From Planctomycetia bacterium (GTDB lineage: Bacteria; Planctomycetota; Planctomycetia; Pirellulales; UBA1268), in the NCBI GenBank assembly GCA_014192425.1, contig BJHK01000016.1, forward strand, positions 24,042 through 88,041: 64,000 bases of DNA, given 5' to 3'. The notes below the pieces were generated by a model. It did not search any database, was not told the origin of the DNA, and was given only the letters and a program-made list of their open reading frames with translations. The stretch's first letter is position 1. Every line of letters starts with the position of its first letter. Both the position numbers and the translations under genes were made by a program. Below, one piece after another: positions 57,948-64,000 of this stretch.

Positions 57948-60179
57948 ATGGCCGGCTCATTCGACATTTTCCGGAAATATCAGCGCCAGGGGCTCGCGGC
58001 CCTCGCGATCCTGGCCATGGTGGCATTCTTCGTGCTGCCGCCGTTCCTGCAGATGGGAAGCGGCAGGGCGTCCGGCGATCCGGTGGTCGTCTCCTGGAAG
58101 GGGGGGAGACTGCGGCGGAGCGAACTGGACTACGCGGTTTCGATGCGGTCGGCTGTGAACCGATTCCTGATGATGGCCGAGGGCACGGCCTTCAATCGGC
58201 AGCCCACCGGCGCGGGAGTTTTCCAGGAGGATGCCGAGTCGGTGGTGCGGATGGAGCTGCTCGCCCGCGAGGCGGCCGCCAACGGCATCGTCATCAGCGA
58301 CGAGGCGGTCAATGATTTCCTCGACCGCTACACCGCCAAGCGGCTGCGGAGCGAGCAGCTCTCCGAGATCATCGAGCGGCTCAGGCCGATGGGCCTGACG
58401 CAGCAGGGGCTGTTCGCGACGCTGCGGTCGGGCCTGGCCGCCCAGACGATGCTCTCGTTGTTGCAAAGCGGCCTCAACGGCGACCCGCCCGGCTGGCGCT
58501 GGGACGCCTTCCGGCGGCTCGAGCAGTCGGCGACGGTCGAGGCGCTGGCCCTGCCGGTGGCCGACTTCGCGGCCGAGGTGCCCGCGCCGGCCACGGCCGT
58601 GCTCCAGGAATTCTTCGAAAAGCACAAGGAGCGGCTGCCGGACGAGGACAGTCCGGAGACCGGCTTCAGGGAGCCGCACCGGGTGCAGTTCGAGTACCTC
58701 GTGGCCAAGCAGGAGACGTTCGAGGCCGAGGCCGCGAAGGGCATCACCGACGAGCAGGTCGCGGAGTATTACGAGAAGAACAAGACCACGCAGTTCCGCA
58801 AGCGGCCCGCGGCCCAGGATGACGCCGACATCAAGCCGGCCAATCCCGAGACGAAGTCCGAAGCGAAGCCCGCTGAGGGAACGAAGCCGGCGGGGGACGC
58901 GAAGCCCGACGCGGCCGTTCCCGAACTGCCGAAGGCCGAAGCCGGTTCGAGCGACAAGACGCCCGCCCCGCCCGGACCCGACGCGGGCCCGGCGCCCGTC
59001 TCACCCCCGGCACTTCCTCCGCAGGGAAGGACGGGCAAGTCCGCCGTGCTCACGCCCGTTTCGTTCAAGCGTCGGGCTGCCGACGAGCCGCCAGCTGCGG
59101 ACGTGAAACCCGCGCCGGCCGGAACGCCTGCCCTGCCCGAGGCCAAGCCGGAAGGCGCGGAAACGCCCGCCGCCAGTCCCGCCGCGGCCCAGCCCAAGGC
59201 GGGGACGGAGCCAGTCGATCTCGAGCCGCTGGAGAACGTTCGCGACGAAATCCGGCGTACGCTCGCCCGCCGGGCGGCCGACGAGCGGATCGACGCGGTG
59301 TTTGCCGCCGTGACGCGGGACGTCGACCGCTATGCCACCGATCTCGCCCTCTGGCAGGCCAGGCGCAAGGCGAGCGGGGCACCGGCACCGTCGCCCCCCG
59401 ACATCGACGTGATCGCCGGGAAGCAGGGGCTCGAGGCGGGCCGCTCCGGGCTGGTAACCGCCCGCGAGGCGGAGCGGTCGGGGGCGATCGGGACGAGCGG
59501 CGAGATGGTGGTCGATCCAACGAGCCGGTTCGGCGTCCGTCGCCAGCGCTGGCTGGACACGATGTTCGGCCAGGGGGGGCAGCTGCTCCGGCCGGCCGCC
59601 TCGCGGGACGCAGCGGGCAACCGCTACATCTCCTGGGCCACCGAGGATCAGCCCGAATACGTGCCGACGTTCGCGCAGGCCCGGGAGAAAGTGGAGCGTC
59701 GCTGGCGTGAGGTCGAGGCCCGCTCCAGGGCGCGGGCAAAGGCCGAGGAGTTGGCCAAGCAGGCGTCGGCCAGCCGGCAGCCGCTGGCCGACGTCGTCAA
59801 GGGAGCCGGACTCGAGCCGCGGACGGTCGGCCCCTTCACCTGGCTGACGCAGGGCAGCGCTCCGTTCGGCACGCCGCCGCGGCTCTCCGAGCCCGAGGGC
59901 ATCGACACGCCCGGCACGGACTTCATGCGGGCCGTGTTCGGCCTCGAGCCGGGCGGCGCCGCGGCGGCGTTCAACGAGCCGCAGACCATCTGCTATGTGC
60001 TGCGGCTGGTGACACTGGAGCCGGGGGCCGACGTCCTGCGCGAGCGGTTCGTGGCGGCCCGCAAGGATCAGCGGCGGCTGGCGATGGTCGGCCGGCAGCA
60101 GGTGTCGACCGAGTTCGGCACCTGGTTCGACGCCTTCGAGCAGCGGCAGGGAGTCGAGTGGCAGCAGCCGCGGCGCTGA
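57948..60179 (+). CDS. SurA/PpiD-like periplasmic foldase without visible PPIase domain
   Basis: The 743-residue product has an N-terminal membrane anchor (LAALAILAMVAFFVLPPFL) like PpiD and then a SurA-N-type chaperone region (VVSWKGGRLRRSELDYAVSM, LLAREAAANGIVISDEAVND, then AGVFQEDAESVV nearby). The middle (about residues 285-420) is an Ala/Pro/Glu/Lys-rich linker. I see no parvulin PPIase motif. The C-terminal part has helical segments (YVPTFAQAREKVERRWREVE) as in PpiD/SurA. It is probably anchored in the cytoplasmic membrane and helps fold exported proteins. The ATG at 57948 is divergent from topA across 161 bases. A bidirectional terminator follows. Confidence 0.8.
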   Translation: MAGSFDIFRKYQRQGLAALAILAMVAFFVLPPFLQMGSGRASGDPVVVSWKGGRLRRSELDYAVSMRSAVNRFLMMAEGTAFNRQPTGAGVFQEDAESVVRMELLAREAAANGIVISDEAVNDFLDRYTAKRLRSEQLSEIIERLRPMGLTQQGLFATLRSGLAAQTMLSLLQSGLNGDPPGWRWDAFRRLEQSATVEALALPVADFAAEVPAPATAVLQEFFEKHKERLPDEDSPETGFREPHRVQFEYLVAKQETFEAEAAKGITDEQVAEYYEKNKTTQFRKRPAAQDDADIKPANPETKSEAKPAEGTKPAGDAKPDAAVPELPKAEAGSSDKTPAPPGPDAGPAPVSPPALPPQGRTGKSAVLTPVSFKRRAADEPPAADVKPAPAGTPALPEAKPEGAETPAASPAAAQPKAGTEPVDLEPLENVRDEIRRTLARRAADERIDAVFAAVTRDVDRYATDLALWQARRKASGAPAPSPPDIDVIAGKQGLEAGRSGLVTAREAERSGAIGTSGEMVVDPTSRFGVRRQRWLDTMFGQGGQLLRPAASRDAAGNRYISWATEDQPEYVPTFAQAREKVERRWREVEARSRARAKAEELAKQASASRQPLADVVKGAGLEPRTVGPFTWLTQGSAPFGTPPRLSEPEGIDTPGTDFMRAVFGLEPGGAAAAFNEPQTICYVLRLVTLEPGADVLRERFVAARKDQRRLAMVGRQQVSTEFGTWFDAFEQRQGVEWQQPRR

Positions 60180-60188
60180 CTGCCCGTG

Positions 60189-60216
60189 AAAAGGCCCTCC
60201 ACTCCAGGGCCTTTTT
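60189..60216. terminator. Bidirectional rho-independent terminator after the foldase gene
   Basis: A perfect 10-bp stem, AAAAGGCCCT (60189-60198) with AGGGCCTTTT (60206-60215), has a 7-base loop and is followed by one more T. The A and T ends make it work in both directions, ending the foldase transcript and possibly any read-through from glgB. Confidence 0.88.
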
Positions 60217-60262
60217 CAACGTGGTCGACCGCAGGAAACGCCGAGGGTGCCTGGGCCGCCGG

Positions 60263-60301
60263 TCGCCGCATCGTGCGGCGGCAGACTTGTTCCACAGTCT
60301 G
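60263..60301 (-). terminator. Paired hairpins after glgB
   Basis: On the minus strand the hairpin GCAGACT with AGTCTGC (60301-60280, 8-base loop) begins 11 bases after the glgB stop codon. It is followed at once by CGCCGCA with TGCGGCG (60279-60263, 3-base loop). No T tract follows, so this may protect or process the mRNA end rather than terminate; the terminator at 60189 would catch read-through. Confidence 0.5.
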
Positions 60302-60311
60302 CAAGCGCGAC

Positions 60312-62198
60312 TCAGTCGCGGTGCGGCTTGAACACCACCGTCGCCAGCGGCGGGAGCACGACCGTGATCGAATGGTCGCGGCCGTGGTGCGGCTCGGCGG
60401 CTGCGTGGACCGCACCGCCGTTGCCGACGTCGCTGCCGCCATACCAGGCCGAGTCGCTGTTGAAGATCTCGGCGTACCGGCCGCCGTGCGGCACGCCGAG
60501 CCGGTAGCCGGGCCGAGGCACGGGGGTGAAGTTGCAGCACACGACGACGAAGTCGTCGGGATCGGCGGCCCGGCGTACGAAGGCGAGGACGCTGTTCTGC
60601 CAGTCGTGACAGTCGATCCACTCGAAGCCGCGCGGCTCGAAGTCGAGCTCGTGCAGCGACCGCTCGCGGCGCAGGAGGCCGTTCAGGTCGGCGACGGCGC
60701 GGGCAAGGCCGCGGTGCGCGGGCAACTCGCAGAGGTGCCACTGCAGGCTCTCGTCGAAGTTCCACTCGTTCCATTGGCCGAACTCGTTCCCCATGAAGAG
60801 CAGCTTCTTGCCGGGGTGGCACCACATCGAGGCGTACAGCAGCCGGAGGTTGGCGAACTTCTGCCACGGGTCGCCTGGCATCTGGTCGAGCAGCGATCCC
60901 TTGCCGTGCACCACCTCGTCGTGTGAGAACGGGAGGAGGAAGTTCTCATGGAAGGCGTAGATCAGGCTGAAGGTGAGCTCGTCGTGGTGAAACTTGCGAT
61001 GGACGGGATCGTGCCGCATGTAGCGCAGCGTGTCGTTCATCCAGCCCATGTTCCACTTCAGGCTGAAGCCGAGCCCACCCGCCCAAGTGGGCTGCGACAC
61101 GCCCGGCCAGGCGGTCGACTCCTCGGCGATCGTCAGCGTGCCGGGAAAGTCCTGGTGAACCTGGATGTTGAACGTCCGGAGCAGGTCGATCGCCTCGAGG
61201 TTTTCCCGGCCGCCGAACCGGTTCGGCAGCCACTCGCCCTCCTTGCGGCTGTAGTCGAGGTACAGCATCGATGCCACGGCGTCGACCCGCAGGCCGTCGA
61301 CGTGGTAGCGGTCGAGCCAGAACAGCCCGCTGGAAACGAGGTAGTTGGCGACCTCGTTGCGGCCGTAGTTGTAGATCAGCGTGCCCCAGTCGGGGTGTTC
61401 GCCGCGGCGCGGGTCGTCGTGCTCGTAGAGGGCCGTGCCGTCGAACCGGCGCAGGCCGTGGCCGTCGCGCGGGAAGTGGGCCGGTACCCAGTCGATGATC
61501 ACGCCGACGCCGGCCCGGTGCAGGGCGTCGATGAGCGACATCAGCGCCTGGGGCGGGCCGAACCGGCTCGTGGCGGCGAACATGCCGATCGTCTGGTAGC
61601 CCCAGCTCGCCGACAGGGGGTGCTCGGTCGGGGGCAGGAACTCGATGTGCGTGAACCCCATCTCGACGACGTATGGGACGAGCTCGCGCTCCAGGTCGGC
61701 GTAGGTGAGCCAGCGCTGCGGGTCGTCGCCTGGGCGGCGCCAACTGCCGAGGTGGACCTCGTAGACGGAGACGGGGGCGGAGAGGGCGTTGCGGGCGGCC
61801 CGGTTCGCCATCCAGTCGCCGTCCTGCCAGTGGTGGGTGTCGAGATCGACGACCACCGAGCCGGTCCGGGGGGGCAGTTCGGCCGCGAAACCGTAGGGAT
61901 CGGCACGGTCATCCCACCGGCCGGCCGCATCGATGCGATACTTGTAGACCGCGCCCGGACCGACGCCGGGCACGAACAGCTCCCAGATCCCCGACGGAAT
62001 CCGCTTGTGCATCGCGTGCCGCCCGCCATCCCAGCCGTTGAAGTCGCCCACCACGGAGACGGCTGCGGCGTTGGGTGCCCAGACCGCGAAGTTGACACCC
62101 GCGACGCCGTCGACGACGCGCAGCTGCGCCCCAAGCTTCTCGTAGCTCTTCCAGAGCCGCCCCTCGCCGAAGAGGTGGAAGTCGTAGTCGGTGAGCAT
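60312..62198 (-). CDS. glgB: 1,4-alpha-glucan branching enzyme (GlgB)
   Basis: GlgB makes the alpha-1,6 branches of glycogen. The 628-residue product has a CBM48 domain ([31 protein letters not shown]) after [20 protein letters not shown], and a GH13 barrel with the catalytic Asp in [13 protein letters not shown], the Glu in [11 protein letters not shown] and the third acid in [11 protein letters not shown]. It lacks the extra N-terminal domain of the E. coli enzyme. I chose the ATG at 62198; the frame extends 156 bases upstream without similarity. No glgA, glgC or glgX is in the window. It is divergent from a methyltransferase gene. Confidence 0.96.
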   Translation of the reverse strand: MLTDYDFHLFGEGRLWKSYEKLGAQLRVVDGVAGVNFAVWAPNAAAVSVVGDFNGWDGGRHAMHKRIPSGIWELFVPGVGPGAVYKYRIDAAGRWDDRADPYGFAAELPPRTGSVVVDLDTHHWQDGDWMANRAARNALSAPVSVYEVHLGSWRRPGDDPQRWLTYADLERELVPYVVEMGFTHIEFLPPTEHPLSASWGYQTIGMFAATSRFGPPQALMSLIDALHRAGVGVIIDWVPAHFPRDGHGLRRFDGTALYEHDDPRRGEHPDWGTLIYNYGRNEVANYLVSSGLFWLDRYHVDGLRVDAVASMLYLDYSRKEGEWLPNRFGGRENLEAIDLLRTFNIQVHQDFPGTLTIAEESTAWPGVSQPTWAGGLGFSLKWNMGWMNDTLRYMRHDPVHRKFHHDELTFSLIYAFHENFLLPFSHDEVVHGKGSLLDQMPGDPWQKFANLRLLYASMWCHPGKKLLFMGNEFGQWNEWNFDESLQWHLCELPAHRGLARAVADLNGLLRRERSLHELDFEPRGFEWIDCHDWQNSVLAFVRRAADPDDFVVVCCNFTPVPRPGYRLGVPHGGRYAEIFNSDSAWYGGSDVGNGGAVHAAAEPHHGRDHSITVVLPPLATVVFKPHRD

Positions 62199-62352
62199 GG
62201 CGGGGTATCCGGGGCCGGGAGGGGTGCGCAGGGCCCCTGCAATCGTGGCACACGGAAAGGTTTCACGCGCCGGCCCAACGCCAACGCCGGGCCGGGTGGG
62301 CTCCGGCCGGCTGCCGGATGTGCGGGCCGCGCCCGTTGGGAGGGGTGAGCAC

Positions 62353-63000
62353 ATGGGCTACGAACGGTTTTCGCCGCTGCCGCGGGACATCCCCGTGGTC
62401 GACACCGTCTACAGGGTCTGGCAGCCCCCCGACCTCGATGCCCTGATCGACGTCGCGGCCTTCGAGCGGGACGAACGGATTCCCTACTGGGCCAACGTCT
62501 GGGAGTCGGCGATCGTGCTCGCCGAGGAGGTCGCCGCCCTCGACGGCCGGGGGCGATCGTTCCTCGAACTCGGCTGCGGCATCGGCCTGCCGGCGATCGT
62601 GGCCGCCCGACGCGGGTTCGCGGCGACGGCCACCGACTACGAGGACGACGCCCTGGAGGCCGTCCGGTACAACGCCGAACGGAACGGGGCCACGGGGCTC
62701 GTCTCCCGGCTCGTGGACTGGCGCAACCCGCCCGACGACCTGCGCGGTTTCGACCACGTGGTGGCGGCCGACGTGCTGTACGAGAATCACCACGCCGTGG
62801 CGCTGGTCGCGATGATCGCCCGGACGCTCGCCCCGCAGGGGGTCGCCTGGGTGACCGATCCCGGCCGGGCGAAGGCTGCCGGTTTCGAACCGGCGGCCCG
62901 CGCCGCGGGTCTCGGGGTCGCGCGGCGGCCGGCCCGCCGGCCGCACGGGGCGACCGACGGGCCGGAGATCGACCTGTACGTCGTCACGCGACCAGCTTGA
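62353..63000 (+). CDS. SAM-dependent methyltransferase, METTL/Methyltransf_16-like
   Basis: The 215-residue product has a Rossmann methyltransferase fold: motif [40 protein letters not shown], and [32 protein letters not shown] before motif I is typical of the Methyltransf_16/METTL21-type group, which methylates protein lysines among other targets. The substrate is unknown. GGGAGGGG about 7 bases before the ATG at 62353 is the ribosome site. Its last 17 bases overlap the tail of the amidotransferase-like gene on the other strand. Confidence 0.85.
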   Translation: MGYERFSPLPRDIPVVDTVYRVWQPPDLDALIDVAAFERDERIPYWANVWESAIVLAEEVAALDGRGRSFLELGCGIGLPAIVAARRGFAATATDYEDDALEAVRYNAERNGATGLVSRLVDWRNPPDDLRGFDHVVAADVLYENHHAVALVAMIARTLAPQGVAWVTDPGRAKAAGFEPAARAAGLGVARRPARRPHGATDGPEIDLYVVTRPA

Positions 63001-63730
63001 TCGCCGGCTGCTCGCCGGTGATGCCGATCACGAACTCCTCGAAGATCTTCACGTCGAGGGCGGAGGCGGTCTCGGCCTCGGGGTGGAACTGCACGCCGAT
63101 GGCGGTCCAGCTCTCGATCGCGCTCTCGATGGCCTCGACGACGCCGTCGGGCGCCCTGGCCGTCACCCGGAAGCCGGGGGCGACGTCGTCGATCGCCATG
63201 TGGTGCATGCTGTTGACGCGGATTTCACCGTCGCCGTAGACCCGTTCCATCGCCGAGCCGGGCTCGACGACGAGCGCGTGGCGGTGGGCGAGGTCGGTCG
63301 GGTCCTTGTGGGGGATCGCCCGGGGCAGGTCCTCGGGGATGTGCAGGAACAGCGTGCCCCCCTCGGTGATATTGAGGAGTTGCATGCCGGCGCCGATGCC
63401 GAGCACCGGCATGTGGCGGGCGCAGATGTGCTTGGCGAGGAGGCGGTCGAAGTCCTCGCGCCGGGTGTCCATCGGCCGCACCGACGGGTGGGGCATGTAG
63501 CCGTCGCGTCGTGGGTCGAGGTCGGCGCCGCCGACGAGCACCACGCCGTCGAGGAGGTCGAGGAGCCGGACGACGTCATCCTCGTCGGCGAGCGGGGGGA
63601 GGATGACGGGGATGCCCCCGGCGGCTGTGATGCCGTCGAAGTAGCCGGCGGCGACGAAGGACAGGGCGGCGTGTTCCTTGCGGGTGGGGCGGTAGTCGGT
63701 GTTGATGCCGATGAGGGGTTTGGCAGCCAT
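62984..63730 (-). CDS. Class I glutamine-amidotransferase (peptidase C26-like) homologue without the catalytic Cys
   Basis: This 248-residue protein is close to the gamma-glutamyl-GABA hydrolase (PuuD) family: KPLIGINTDYRP, VRLLDLLDGVVLVGGADLDP, the elbow region MPVLGIGAGMQLLNITEGG, HHMAIDDVAPGFRVTARAP and TAIGVQFHPEAE. In the family the nucleophile elbow is usually GICRGMQ; here the Cys is Gly (GIGAGMQ), while the His-x-Glu (FHPE) remains. It is therefore unlikely to hydrolyse a glutamyl bond in the usual way and may bind a ligand or use another residue. The ATG at 63730 has AGGAGG 6 bases upstream. The tail overlaps the convergent methyltransferase gene by 17 bases. Confidence 0.88.
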   Translation of the reverse strand: MAAKPLIGINTDYRPTRKEHAALSFVAAGYFDGITAAGGIPVILPPLADEDDVVRLLDLLDGVVLVGGADLDPRRDGYMPHPSVRPMDTRREDFDRLLAKHICARHMPVLGIGAGMQLLNITEGGTLFLHIPEDLPRAIPHKDPTDLAHRHALVVEPGSAMERVYGDGEIRVNSMHHMAIDDVAPGFRVTARAPDGVVEAIESAIESWTAIGVQFHPEAETASALDVKIFEEFVIGITGEQPAIKLVA

Positions 63731-63858
63731 GAGTCCTCCTGACGGGGCGTTTTCCGGGGTCCATCACCGGCGTCCCATCCATGGGAGGCCGGGTCGCGGC
63801 GTTGCGACGGGGGCAGAACGTAGCGAGGGTCAATCCCGTTCCAAGGATTTTTTCGATT

Positions 63859-63887
63859 TTGTGGTGGGGGTTGGCGACCGACCACAA
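63859..63887. other. Hairpin upstream of the amidotransferase-like gene
   Basis: TTGTGGT (63859-63865) pairs with ACCACAA (63881-63887) around a 15-base loop, about 130 bases upstream of the start codon at 63730. It may be an operator or the edge of the repeat region that follows. Confidence 0.35.
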
Positions 63888-63938
63888 CATCCGGTGCTAG
63901 CACGCCCGATGCTGTCAGCGCCCCCGCCCTTTCCCGCC

Positions 63939-64000
63939 GCAAAAGGACAGGCATCTCGAGGGCAAAAGGACAGGCACGAGGGGGCAAAAGGACAGGCACG
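63939..64000. repeat. Short tandem-like repeat array GCAAAAGGACAGGCA(CG), cut by the window edge
   Basis: Three copies of GCAAAAGGACAGGCA occur at 63939, 63962 and 63984, 22-23 bases apart; the last two extend to GCAAAAGGACAGGCACG. The spacers are short and variable. The array runs to the last base, so more copies may follow. The core resembles the AAAAGG..CAGGCAC type of REP sequence spread by REP-associated transposases. That comparison is from memory and unchecked. Confidence 0.8.

Noticed and set aside
57787..58026. In-frame extension of topA by 80 codons upstream of ATG 57786.
   Set aside because: It runs into the start of the divergent foldase gene and has no similarity to TopA; the ATG followed by MAKKTSPARR is the natural beginning.
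63939..64000. Possible CRISPR array at the window edge.
   Set aside because: The repeat is only 15-17 bases with 5-8 base spacers, far too short for CRISPR units.

Overview
This is a very GC-rich, gene-dense bacterial chromosome segment that most resembles a planctomycete, probably of the Pirellulales type. The pointers are an LpxA of the lipid A pathway, a PEP-CTERM exported protein with a long basic N-terminal extension, a Cys-rich secreted protein with a GFYGTQWRRWP motif, a small lipoprotein with an EWERIWFLDQPSHMTP motif, FHA and Hanks-type kinase proteins, membrane proteins headed by a zinc ribbon, and an HTTM protein. The assignment is inferred from protein style, since no rRNA or ribosomal protein gene is present. 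Long open frames run antisense to many genes, a GC-bias artefact, and were left out.

Layout. 1-7.8 kb: the C-terminal part of a sigma-54 activator, lpxA, a small TPR protein, a membrane-anchored TPR protein of 1452 residues and the secreted WRRWP protein. 7.8-9.5 kb: tRNA-Leu(UAG) and an HTTM membrane protein. 9.5-21.1 kb: a complete 2-oxoacid dehydrogenase cluster, lpd-aceE-aceF-sucA-sucB-lpd, that takes pyruvate to acetyl-CoA and 2-oxoglutarate to succinyl-CoA, with one dihydrolipoyl dehydrogenase at each end. 21.1-25.8 kb: an accessory region with a beta-barrel protein, a DUF2306 membrane protein and a small exported protein on the minus strand. Across a 561-base regulatory gap lie a degenerate receiver-domain protein and a PEP-CTERM protein with an FGE (formylglycine-generating enzyme) fold on the plus strand. 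The gap holds two tandem 15-bp dyads, a good sigma-54 promoter match and a leader hairpin.

25.8-33.9 kb: a polysaccharide pyruvyl transferase, a Ser/Thr kinase, a one-CXXCH protein, an HD phosphohydrolase, two zinc-ribbon-type proteins, an ACT-domain protein, a thioesterase, a double-FHA protein and a small conserved protein. 33.9-40.2 kb, all on the minus strand: a translationally coupled pair of amidohydrolases, one of which has lost every recognisable metal ligand; tRNA-Val(UAC); aspS; a small membrane protein; dcd; and nth. 40.2-50.1 kb, all on the plus strand: a DUF309 protein, a LON-domain protein, folE, two membrane proteins, a large FAD/Fe-S oxidoreductase, then moaD-moaE-moaA, a class V cysteine desulfurase and a YkgJ-type protein. 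This set fits pterin and molybdenum cofactor synthesis with its own sulfur source.

50.1-64 kb: an exported nuclease-HhH protein, a structured three-copy repeat region, a small lipoprotein, an HU/IHF protein, the overlapping pyrD-trpS-acpS operon, a large inverted repeat shared with the end of topA, topA, a SurA/PpiD-like foldase, glgB, a methyltransferase and a class I glutamine-amidotransferase homologue that lacks the catalytic cysteine. The window ends inside an array of short GCAAAAGGACAGGCA repeats.

The most unusual items are the active/dead amidohydrolase pair, the regulatory gap before the receiver and PEP-CTERM genes, the Cys-less amidotransferase, and several dyad or REP-like elements. 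I saw no CRISPR array, rRNA, transposase or replication origin.
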